Source: Polyangiaceae bacterium
Lineage (GTDB): Bacteria > Myxococcota_A > Polyangia > Polyangiales > Polyangiaceae
Direction: 5' to 3'
Assembly (NCBI GenBank): GCA_029266615.1
Contig: JAQSWN010000084.1
Coordinates: forward strand, 1 to 33,942
DNA: 33,942 bases
Below the pieces are notes generated by a model. That model saw only the letters and a program-made list of their open reading frames with translations, was not told the DNA's origin and searched no databases. Below are positions 8,176 to 15,168 of this stretch, piece by piece. Numbering within the stretch: position 1 is the first letter of the stretch; the number at the start of each line of letters is the position of its first letter. The translations under genes and the position numbers were made by a program.

Positions 8176-9212
8176 GCCGTCGGTGCGCGCCGGAGCAGCA
8201 GGCTGGTCATCGGAAAACCAAAATCGACTTGCGGCTCCGGTACGAAGCCGAACCGCTCGTAGAATGGCTGTGCGTCGGCCGTGCCGAGTCGCACGGAAGG
8301 CACGCGGCGAAGCGCGGGGTGCTCCAGCAGCAGCTCGACCAACGCCGCCCCTAAGCCGCGATGGCGGTGCTCGGGCGCGACGGCGACGTCGGCCACGTAA
8401 GGGTGGCGCACACCGTCGCTATTCGCGCGCGCGGTGGCGACCAAGCGACCGTTCTCGTCGCGCGCGCCGACCCACACGTTGGAACCGAGCTGCGCCGCGA
8501 CCAAAAGCTCGTCGGACACACCCCGCGTCCAGTACTGGTCTCGTAAGAGCGCGGCTGCCTCTGGAGCGTCGCTTGGCGGCAGCCACGGCCACAGCCAGGT
8601 GCCCGCGGGACCCCGGAACCGCGCCGGCCGCGCCGCCTCGGGGTGGTGCTGGAACATCAACGAAATCGCACGCGCGTCACCAGGAGCGCCTCTCCCCCAC
8701 AGCGCACTCATCAACGCCTGAGCCTCGGTGGGCCCCTTGTTTTGCCCGAGCTTGGCGTTGCCGGTGACTTCCCTGATCCGAACCCCGAGCACGAGGATGC
8801 CGCGTATCGCGTTCTGATACAAAGGCGTGTCGAACGAGATCGGCAGGTGACCGCCCTCGGGCTGATACCGCTCCATGATGCGCTGCAATGCGTCCGCCTT
8901 GACATGCGGGTCCACGATACGCTCGAGCGTGCCGTGTACTTGCACGCTGCGAAAGAAGGTCGTCGCCGGGCAAGCCTTCTCCTTATCGGTGAAGTAGCTC
9001 GGAATCGTAGCGACGACTTCTTCGGCCTGGACCACCGCCGCGCGCCCCACGCACTGTGCCTTCTCGCCGCTGGGCGCGCCGTGGAACAGCAACCACTCGT
9101 CACTCACGGCGGCGTTTAGAGTGCGCAGCACGGGGCTCCCGTCGGGCCGAGTCAACGCCAGGTGCAGGACCTCTGCCTCACGGAGAAAAGCGAGCGCTTG
9201 CGCTGGTGTCAT
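8160..9212 (-). CDS. PNPOx-like flavin-binding protein fused to GNAT acetyltransferase
   Basis: A 350-residue fusion. Residues 1-190 resemble pyridoxamine-5'-phosphate-oxidase-like split-barrel proteins: LHLALTRPDGSPVLRTLNAA near the start, LLFHGAPSGEKAQCVGR at 41-57, TTFFRSVQVHGTLERI at 84-99. Residues 205-345 are a GNAT acetyltransferase with the acetyl-CoA loop HRHRGLGAAL (282-291) and FYERFGFVPEP (317-327). The ATG at 9212 is chosen because GGAG lies six bases upstream and because starts further out would run into the operator. The gene is divergent from a MocR-type regulator, which suggests PLP-linked control. The substrates of both domains are unknown. Confidence 0.88.
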   Translation of the reverse strand: MTPAQALAFLREAEVLHLALTRPDGSPVLRTLNAAVSDEWLLFHGAPSGEKAQCVGRAAVVQAEEVVATIPSYFTDKEKACPATTFFRSVQVHGTLERIVDPHVKADALQRIMERYQPEGGHLPISFDTPLYQNAIRGILVLGVRIREVTGNAKLGQNKGPTEAQALMSALWGRGAPGDARAISLMFQHHPEAARPARFRGPAGTWLWPWLPPSDAPEAAALLRDQYWTRGVSDELLVAAQLGSNVWVGARDENGRLVATARANSDGVRHPYVADVAVAPEHRHRGLGAALVELLLEHPALRRVPSVRLGTADAQPFYERFGFVPEPQVDFGFPMTSLLLRRAPTAQLTE

Positions 9213-9253
9213 GGCGAGCTCCGGGCGACGCATACACCGAGTGTGCGCCGCTC

Positions 9254-9298
9254 CTGGTCTGTCCAAAAGTACCAGATGTGATAAGTAGGACAGACCAG
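9254..9298. promoter_or_regulatory. Perfect 11-bp inverted repeat between divergent PNPOx-GNAT and MocR genes
   Basis: CTGGTCTGTCC (9254-9264) and GGACAGACCAG (9288-9298) are exact inverted copies 23 bp apart. The octamer ACCAGATG occurs at 9271-9278 and again at 9295-9302, the second copy running into the regulator's start codon. MocR/PdxR proteins commonly bind repeated elements in such divergent intergenic regions, so this is the probable operator for autoregulation and control of the neighbour. The right arm touches the ATG at 9299, leaving no room for a ribosome-binding site and suggesting a leaderless or shielded start. Confidence 0.7.
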
Positions 9299-10789
9299 AT
9301 GGCGCGCAGTAGTTACCGCCCCAAGCGTCCAGAAGCGCGCGAAGAAACGCCTCTCTTCCTGCAGATCGCCCGGCAGGTCGCGGACGATATTCGGCGCCGG
9401 GTTCTGCGCCCTGGTGCGCTCCTGCCGAGCAGCCGGGAGCTGGCGCTCGCGCTGGGTGTGCACCGCAGCACGGCGGTCGCGGCGCTCTCGGAGCTGCTCG
9501 CCCAAGGCTGGGTGCAAACGCAGCCGCGGCGTGGCACGTTCGTGTCGGAGCGCTTTCCGGAAGAGCGCCCCCGTCACCTCGGCAAGCTGCCCGTACTGCC
9601 GCGCGCCGCGCTGGATTTGCCCGAGCCCCCGCCGCCGGAGCCTTTCCCGGTCATCCCGGCGGATGTGCTGCCGCTCGTGGGCGGAACGCCGGATCATCGG
9701 CTGATGCCCGCGGCGGAGCTGGCACGCGCGTACCGCCGAGCCCTCGCCAGGAGCTCGCGCTTGCTCGGCTACGGTCCCGAGCACGGAGACGCGAAGTTGC
9801 GCGAAGTACTGGCCGCTCAGTTGCGCGAAGTGCGCCACGTTCCCGTCGACGCGGACGGGGTGATGGTGACGCGAGGCAGTCAAATGGCGCTCTTTTTGCT
9901 GGGGCGCGTGCTCTCGCATCCGGAGCGGGTCATTGCGGTGGAAGGGCTCGGCTACCGGCCTTGCTGGGACGCGTTTCGGCTGTCAGGCGCGCGCCTAGTG
10001 CCGCTGCCGGTGGACGGGGAAGGGCTCTCGGTCATGGCGCTGGAAGAGCTGGTCGCGCGGGAGCGCGTCTCGGCGGTGTACACGACGCCCCATCACCAGT
10101 ACCCGACGACCGTGACGCTCACCGCGCCGCGCCGGCTCCAGCTCTTGGCTATGGCGCGGCGTCACGGGTTCGTCGTGGTGGAAGACGACTACGACTACGA
10201 GCACCACTACGACGGCCGCGCGGTGCTGCCGCTCGCCAGCGTGGACGCAGACGTCGTCGCGTACGTGGGCACCCTGTCCAAGGTCCTCGCGCCCGGGCTG
10301 CGCGTCGGCTACCTCGTGGCCCGCCCAGAGGTACTGGAGCGCGCGGCCGGCATCCGTCGCTTCGTGGACCGCGCGGGTGACCACGTCGTGGAGCGCGCCG
10401 TGGCCGAGCTGTTGGAGGACGACGTGGTGGGGCGACACGTGCGTCGGACGCGCCGCGTGTACGCCGAGCGTCGAGACTCATTGGTCTACGAGCTCACACG
10501 AAAGCTCGCGGGTGCGCTCTCGTTCCGCGCGCCGGCGGGCGGCATGGCACTTTGGGCCAGGGTGACGGCCCCGGGAGTCTCGAGCGACGCTTGGGCCGCG
10601 AGCGCGCTCGAGCAGCGCGTGCTGGTGCATCCCGCGCGGCGCTTCCGCTTCGACGGCCGGGAGTCGCCGCACCTGCGGCTCGGCTTCGCCCCGCTGCGCC
10701 CAGAAGAGATTCGTGAAGCAGTAGCGAGGTTGGCCCGCGCGCTTCCTAGTACTAGTCGGCCTTCTGCTCGAAGTACTGCAGGTCGATGA
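9299..10789 (+). CDS. MocR/PdxR-type transcriptional regulator (GntR HTH plus aminotransferase fold)
   Basis: A 496-residue protein. A GntR-type winged helix occupies about residues 18-85 (LFLQIARQVADDIRRRVLRPG, then LLPSSRELALALGVHRSTAV). A fold-type I aminotransferase domain extends to the end, including VVVEDDYDYEHHYDGR and the PLP-lysine motif GTLSK328 followed by LAPGLRVGYLV. MocR regulators sense pyridoxal phosphate or related ligands and often control vitamin B6 genes. The flavin PNPOx-like neighbour on the opposite strand fits this, although its substrate is not proven. The start is set by alignment to the family and by the adjacent operator. The 3' end overlaps the convergent scramblase-like gene by 38 bp. 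Confidence 0.92.
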   Translation: MARSSYRPKRPEAREETPLFLQIARQVADDIRRRVLRPGALLPSSRELALALGVHRSTAVAALSELLAQGWVQTQPRRGTFVSERFPEERPRHLGKLPVLPRAALDLPEPPPPEPFPVIPADVLPLVGGTPDHRLMPAAELARAYRRALARSSRLLGYGPEHGDAKLREVLAAQLREVRHVPVDADGVMVTRGSQMALFLLGRVLSHPERVIAVEGLGYRPCWDAFRLSGARLVPLPVDGEGLSVMALEELVARERVSAVYTTPHHQYPTTVTLTAPRRLQLLAMARRHGFVVVEDDYDYEHHYDGRAVLPLASVDADVVAYVGTLSKVLAPGLRVGYLVARPEVLERAAGIRRFVDRAGDHVVERAVAELLEDDVVGRHVRRTRRVYAERRDSLVYELTRKLAGALSFRAPAGGMALWARVTAPGVSSDAWAASALEQRVLVHPARRFRFDGRESPHLRLGFAPLRPEEIREAVARLARALPSTSRPSARSTAGR

Positions 10790-11369
10790 AGAGCGCCGCC
10801 GCGAGCACGAGCGAACGCTCGTCCAGCGACAGCTCTGGAGACTCGAAGGCAACCCGGAAGCGGTCGGCGTCCGTGAACGCCTCGCGTAGCATGCCGGACC
10901 ACTTCTTTTCCACGCGCGCCAGCTCTCGCCCGTCCCGCTCGAACGAGAACGTCCACGGGCGCCAAATCGGCGACGAAACCCTGAGCAGCAAGCGGTCCGT
11001 CGCGTCCGTGACGTCGAACTTTTTGGAGAAGATCGCGAAGCGTTGGGCAATGGCGCCGAGCAAGCGCCCGTCCGCGGACATGACCTCGAGCCGCTGAAAC
11101 AGAAACCGGAACGGATGCACGACCCGCAACACCAGCTGCCGCTGATTGTCGAAAATGTGTATCTCGAACGAGCGCCAGTGACCGACGAACATGCGGGCCA
11201 AAAAGGCGAGCCCGCCCTTGCCCTGCTCGGCCGCGAACGCGAGCTGCACGCCGCCCGCCTCGATGGAGTACTTGTTGCGCGTTTCGAAGCCGAACAGCTC
11301 GGCTAGCTCGCGGCGCTGCACGACCATGAGCTCACTCGACTGCTGCACGATGGCGAGCATCTCCGACAT
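10752..11369 (-). CDS. Phospholipid scramblase / LURP-one-like protein
   Basis: A 205-residue protein with the tubby-like twelve-strand barrel pattern of scramblase-family proteins. Supporting blocks are MVVQRRELAELFGFETRNKY (15-34), LVLRVVHPFRFLFQRLEV (78-95), ADGRLLGAIAQRFAIFSKKF (99-118) and the late FVAFESPELS-like acid segment before a hydrophobic C-terminal helix. Eukaryotic members move lipids or bind DNA or membranes; bacterial members are mostly uncharacterised. No signal peptide is present, so it is probably cytoplasmic or membrane-peripheral. It is convergent with and overlaps the regulator gene. I see no functional link to it beyond position. Confidence 0.82.
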   Translation of the reverse strand: MSEMLAIVQQSSELMVVQRRELAELFGFETRNKYSIEAGGVQLAFAAEQGKGGLAFLARMFVGHWRSFEIHIFDNQRQLVLRVVHPFRFLFQRLEVMSADGRLLGAIAQRFAIFSKKFDVTDATDRLLLRVSSPIWRPWTFSFERDGRELARVEKKWSGMLREAFTDADRFRVAFESPELSLDERSLVLAAALFIDLQYFEQKAD

Positions 11370-11829
11370 GGCGGCGAGCGTGACACGAACGTGGGGTCGC
11401 GCAGCCGTACAAATCGGCGGGTTGGCGCCGCACTTGGCTCGTTTCGACCCAAACCTACGCCTGGCGCCCAGCTGCGCCCGCGTTCTCTCGGTTCAAATAC
11501 GTCGTCTTATTCTTATTCTGAACTTGCAAAGCACTTTCAAGTTTGGGCCGTGTGGGGCGCGGTCACCCTCGGCCTAGTTTCGGATTGCTCGCCGGCGCCG
11601 ATCTCGGGCGGCGCCGACGCGTGGCCTGCGCGGGACGACCGAGCGCGTCATCGTGCCGAGCTACACGGAGCTCCGCGACGCACCGCGGAGGGGCGGTGGC
11701 CTACGGGCGTGTACGCCCGGCTGGGCAACCTGGGCGAAGCCCTGATACCGGAGGGCTCGTTTCTGGGCGCCGGATGGGGCTCGCCTGCTCGCTGTGGTAG
11801 CTTCGTAGGGCCGCCAAGGGAGCCAGCGC
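11370..11829. other. 460-bp non-coding region with AT-rich core
   Basis: No credible gene was seen here: the open frames present have compositions unlike the neighbours and no ribosome-binding site. The part from about 11483 to 11543 is notably AT-rich for this genome and likely holds the promoter of the kinase gene at 11830 or of the scramblase gene at 11369. Besides the palindrome at 11521-11543 there is CTCCGCG/CGCGGAG (11671-11690) and GGGCGT-GT-ACGCCC (11705-11718). An AAGGGAG box sits just before the GTG start at 11830. Confidence 0.5.
11521..11543. promoter_or_regulatory. 23-bp near-palindrome in AT-rich segment
   Basis: AACTTGCAAAG and CTTTCAAGTT pair over ten bases with a single bulged C and a CA centre. 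The element lies in the most AT-rich stretch of the intergenic region and has no T-run after it, so an operator for a dimeric repressor is more likely than a terminator. The regulator that binds it cannot be named from the sequence. Confidence 0.45.
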
Positions 11830-13167
11830 GTGAGCGAGAGCAAAGAAAGCCAGGAGTCTGCGGAGCCCGTCTACGTCATCGAGGCCATCCCGGTGTCCGG
11901 TGAGCACGGCGTGAGCCCGGTCGAAATCGCCCGCGAGGGCATCCCGACTCCGCCCCATCTGCGGCTGTTCCGGGAGATCGGTCGAGGCGGCATGGGGCGC
12001 ATCCACCCGGCGACGGACCGCAACTTACTGCGCCACGTGGCCCTCAAGCGGCTGGACCGCGACCTCGCCAAGGTGGCCATGTACAAGGACGGCTTCATCG
12101 CCGAGGCGCAGATGACCGGGCAGCTGGAGCACCCGAACATCGTGCCGGTGCACGAGCTGGCTGTGTCGGAAGAAGGCGTCCCGTACTTCACGATGAAGCT
12201 CGTGCAGGGCGTCAACTTCGACGACTGGCTACGCGATCCGTTCCGCCCGCCGGGCAGCACTGCGCGCCTGGAGGAAGGGCTCGAGATTTTCCTCAAGGTG
12301 TGCGACGCGGTCGCGTACGCGCACCACCGGGGCGTCATTCACCGCGACCTCAAGCCGGAGAACGTCATGGTCGCGGATTTCGGCCAGACCTACCTCATGG
12401 ATTGGGGGCTCTCGAAGCTGACGCGCAGCAAGCCCGCCTCCGGCTCCAGCGCGCAGATGGAAGCACCGGGGCCGGTCGGCACGCCGACGCACATGGCTCC
12501 CGAGCAAGCCCGCGGCAACCCGGAAGAGATGGACGAGCGCAGCGACGTGTTCGGGCTCGGCGCGATTCTCTACGAAATCATCAGCGGCAAGCTGCCTTAC
12601 GGCGACGCAAAGGACGTGGACAGCGTGATGAGACGCGCGGAGGCGGGGCAAGTCGTGCCCATCGACGTCGCGTGCATGGGCATCGGCGTTTCCAAGCGCA
12701 TCCGCAGCATCGTGGAGCGCGCCGTCTCGCCGCGCCCGGCAGATCGGCAGCAGTCGGTCGTCGAGCTTCAGACCGACGTGCGGAACTTCTTACGCGGCGG
12801 CTTGCACCTGCCGCGCCGCGTGTTCCCACCCCGCAGCGTCATCATTCGTGAGGGTGACGTAGGTGACGAAGCGTACATGATCGTCAGCGGAACGTGTCAG
12901 GTGAGCCGCCGCGCTGGCACGCAGCAGGAGGTGATCGGCACCATGGGCGCCGGGGACGTCTTCGGAGAGATGGCGCTGTTGTTGGCCGAGCCGCGAGCCG
13001 CCACTGTCGTCGCGGAAGACAACGTGACGGTGTTGGTTCTGGATCAACGCACGCTGAGCACCGGTCTCGGCGCGGACGGCTGGACGGGCGCACTGGTACG
13101 CGCGCTCGCGCAGCGCTTTCGCGATCTGGAGCAAACCGTGCGGGAATCCGGCGTGCGGCGCGGGTAG
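11830..13167 (+). CDS. Ser/Thr protein kinase with C-terminal cyclic-nucleotide-binding domain
   Basis: A 445-residue cytoplasmic protein beginning at GTG after an AAGGGAG box. The kinase domain spans about 44-320: glycine loop GRGGMGRI (51-58), ATP-anchoring K73, catalytic loop HRDLKPEN (171-178), and DWG at 191-193 in place of DFG, a variant common in this bacterial subgroup. PVGTPTHMAPEQ (215-226) is the activation-loop end. Residues about 328-435 form a CAP-type cyclic-nucleotide-binding domain (IIREGDVGDEAYMIVSG and the phosphate cassette FGEMALLLAEPRAATV at 378-393). No transmembrane segment is visible. The layout suggests a kinase gated by cAMP, c-di-GMP or a related ligand. The RsbW-like gene that follows may be a partner. 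Confidence 0.93.
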   Translation: MSESKESQESAEPVYVIEAIPVSGEHGVSPVEIAREGIPTPPHLRLFREIGRGGMGRIHPATDRNLLRHVALKRLDRDLAKVAMYKDGFIAEAQMTGQLEHPNIVPVHELAVSEEGVPYFTMKLVQGVNFDDWLRDPFRPPGSTARLEEGLEIFLKVCDAVAYAHHRGVIHRDLKPENVMVADFGQTYLMDWGLSKLTRSKPASGSSAQMEAPGPVGTPTHMAPEQARGNPEEMDERSDVFGLGAILYEIISGKLPYGDAKDVDSVMRRAEAGQVVPIDVACMGIGVSKRIRSIVERAVSPRPADRQQSVVELQTDVRNFLRGGLHLPRRVFPPRSVIIREGDVGDEAYMIVSGTCQVSRRAGTQQEVIGTMGAGDVFGEMALLLAEPRAATVVAEDNVTVLVLDQRTLSTGLGADGWTGALVRALAQRFRDLEQTVRESGVRRG

Positions 13168-13315
13168 TCAGGACAAACCGAGACGCGCGAGACGGGCGTC
13201 TGATTTCGAATATTGCGCGCTCCGAGGCCTGAAGACGGGCGCCGTTCGTCCGTACGACCAAGCGAGGCTGAAGCAGGGCGCCACTCCGGTGCTTTGAGAA
13301 CCGCCGGGGTTTGGC

Positions 13316-13894
13316 GTGAACGACAGGGCACGGCAAGAGAAGAATTTCGGAGATTTCGAGGAGATGGCCCCTGGCGATCCGCGAAGTCGCAGCAGCGGCG
13401 TACGTCGCGCCGAGCCGGTGAGCGCGCACTTGCCGGTCGTGCTGGGCGCCGCGCCGCAGCTCTCGATCGCGATGCCGGCCAGCGAGGCCCTTCTCGAGCC
13501 CACCTACGCCTACCTCTCGGCCTATTGCTTCGCTGTTTTCGGCCCCAGCGTCGCGCAGCGCTTGAACGTCGCGGTGTACGAGCTGTTCGCCAACGCGCTG
13601 AGGCACGGCACGGGAAAAAAAGACGTGCGCGTCGAGCTGCGTCGCTTTGGGAGTGGGGTGATGTTGCTCGTCACCAATCACGCTAGCCCGGCTCAAATCG
13701 AAGCCCTGTGCAAGCACGTCGACCGCGTCCAATGCAGCCCCAAGGCCGCGTTCCACCGCGAGATGAGCCGATTCGAGACGACGACCGAGCCGGCTCCCAT
13801 GCTCGGTATCGTCCGCGTCGCGCACGAGGCGGGCCTCGCTCTGCATGTGCGGGTCGAGGAAGACTGGGTCGAAGTATCGACTCTGTGCGACTGA
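13316..13894 (+). CDS. RsbW-like HATPase (anti-sigma/Ser kinase type)
   Basis: A 192-residue protein (GTG start; an in-frame ATG at 13364 is an alternative). The core from about residue 50 resembles the GHKL ATPase fold of RsbW/SpoIIAB proteins: an N-box helix RLNVAVYELFANALRHG (82-98, with E89 and N93 in binding position), a strand GVMLLVTNHAS (114-124) and a glycine motif PMLGIVRVAHEAGL (161-174). RsbW-type proteins bind sigma factors or phosphorylate STAS antagonists. No STAS gene or sigma gene adjoins it, so its partner is unknown. It follows the cNMP-kinase gene by 148 bp on the same strand and may belong to the same pathway. The first 45 residues are low complexity. Confidence 0.8.
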   Translation: MNDRARQEKNFGDFEEMAPGDPRSRSSGVRRAEPVSAHLPVVLGAAPQLSIAMPASEALLEPTYAYLSAYCFAVFGPSVAQRLNVAVYELFANALRHGTGKKDVRVELRRFGSGVMLLVTNHASPAQIEALCKHVDRVQCSPKAAFHREMSRFETTTEPAPMLGIVRVAHEAGLALHVRVEEDWVEVSTLCD

Positions 13895-13935
13895 AGCCTC
13901 GTAGGCCTTTGATTTGATTAGGCCGTGGGGCCGTA

Positions 13936-15168
13936 TTGCGCGACCGTGCTTCTCCGCGCATCGTTCGCGCCCCCTTGAACGCCGTTACCCCCGCCTCGCA
14001 AGAATTCGTGCCGCGACGCGTCTGCGCGCATTGTGAGCGACCGAGCAGCGTCTGCGTCTGCGCGTCGTTGTCTCCGCTGAAGACGCGCACCCGCGTCGTC
14101 ATCTTGCAGCACCCGCGCGAGAGCGACGTACCAATCAACACCGCGCGCTTGGCCGAGCTCCAGCTGGAGGGGGCGGAGCTTCACGTTGGTATTCGGTTAG
14201 GGGAGGTGCCGGCGCTCCGCGCGCGCCTGGACGACGCGCACGCGCCGCCGATCTTGCTGTACCCGGGCGAGGGCGCGCGCGACTTGGCGGAAGCGCCGCC
14301 TTCCGGCCCCGTGACGCTGGTCGTGCTGGACGGTACGTGGTGGCAGGCCAAAAAGCTGTTTCAGTACAACCCGGAGCTCTTACGGTTGCCGCGCTACGGA
14401 CTTTCCCCGAGCGCGCCTAGCCGCTACCGCATTCGTCGCGAGCCGGCGCTGCACTGCATCTCGACCATCGAGGCCATCGGCGAAGCGCTCGCGTTGCTCG
14501 AGCCGGGCGGCTTCGATCGCGAGGCGCTCTTGAAGCCGTTCGACGCGATGGTCGAGCACCAGCTGCACTACGCGGAGCAGCGCAACGCGCGGCGCCATCT
14601 GGCGTTTCGCGATCGGGCTCGCAAGCCGCGCTTGCCGCGGCAACTCGCGGAACGCGCGGCGGACCTCGTCGTCGGCTACGGCGAAGCCAACGCTTGGCCG
14701 AGGGGCAGCGAGCTCGGCATCGACGCGGAGCTCGTGCAATGGGTGGCGGAGCGTATCAGCACTGGTGAGCGCTTCGAAGCGCTGCTCGCGCCGCGACGCG
14801 CGCTTTCTCCGTCTTTCACGGCGCACACGCGGGTGCCGGCGGAGGTCGTGCTCGCGGGCGAGGACATCGGCGAGTTCCGTCGGCGCTGGCTGGCTTTCAG
14901 CCGCCCGGGGGATTTGCTCGCAGGTTGGGGGCACTACGCGGCGGACCGACTCGTCGCGGAGGGGTTCGAGGTGCCGGAACGGATTGATCTGCGCGAGCTG
15001 GCGCGCCGGCAACTTCGGAAAAAGACCGGTGAAGTGTCGGCGTGCGCCCGAGAGCTCGGCGCTACTTTGCCGGAGCCATGGGCGCGTGGTCGCGCCGGCG
15101 AGCGCTTGACCGCGGCGGTCGCGGTGACGCGCGCGCTGCTGACCGCCGCCGGTTACACCTCGGAGTAG
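13936..15168 (+). CDS. DTW-domain tRNA-modifying protein fused to degenerate DnaQ-like exonuclease domain
   Basis: The first ~215 residues are a DTW domain: a zinc-type cluster C30-x2-C33-x6-C40-x-C42, the strand QHPRESDVPINTARL (58-72) and the signature LDGTWWQAKKLF (131-142). DTW proteins such as E. coli TapT place an aminocarboxypropyl group on uridine in tRNA using SAM. Residues about 240-405 are extra. Their order (VVGYGEANAW, TGERFEALLAPRRALSPSFTAH, LLAGWGHYAADRL, IDLRELARR, GRAGERLTAAVAVTRALL) follows the DEDDh exonuclease fold, but most acidic catalytic positions are absent. This second assignment is inference. The TTG at 13936 opens the longest frame; GTG 14008 is another possible start. 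The end overlaps the convergent permease gene by 16 bp. Confidence 0.85.
   Translation: MRDRASPRIVRAPLNAVTPASQEFVPRRVCAHCERPSSVCVCASLSPLKTRTRVVILQHPRESDVPINTARLAELQLEGAELHVGIRLGEVPALRARLDDAHAPPILLYPGEGARDLAEAPPSGPVTLVVLDGTWWQAKKLFQYNPELLRLPRYGLSPSAPSRYRIRREPALHCISTIEAIGEALALLEPGGFDREALLKPFDAMVEHQLHYAEQRNARRHLAFRDRARKPRLPRQLAERAADLVVGYGEANAWPRGSELGIDAELVQWVAERISTGERFEALLAPRRALSPSFTAHTRVPAEVVLAGEDIGEFRRRWLAFSRPGDLLAGWGHYAADRLVAEGFEVPERIDLRELARRQLRKKTGEVSACARELGATLPEPWARGRAGERLTAAVAVTRALLTAAGYTSE

Noticed and set aside
9056-9298. Upstream extension of the MocR gene
   Set aside because: It would overlap the PNPOx-GNAT coding region and the operator; family length and the HTH position support ATG 9299.
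11391-11903. Open frame in the gap before the cNMP kinase
   Set aside because: Low-complexity Arg/Pro/Gly-rich translation with no ribosome-binding site, and it overlaps the kinase start in another frame.
13904-13924. GGCCT/AGGCC inverted repeat before the DTW gene
   Set aside because: The stem is only five bases with an 11-base loop and no T-run; not enough for a terminator or operator call.
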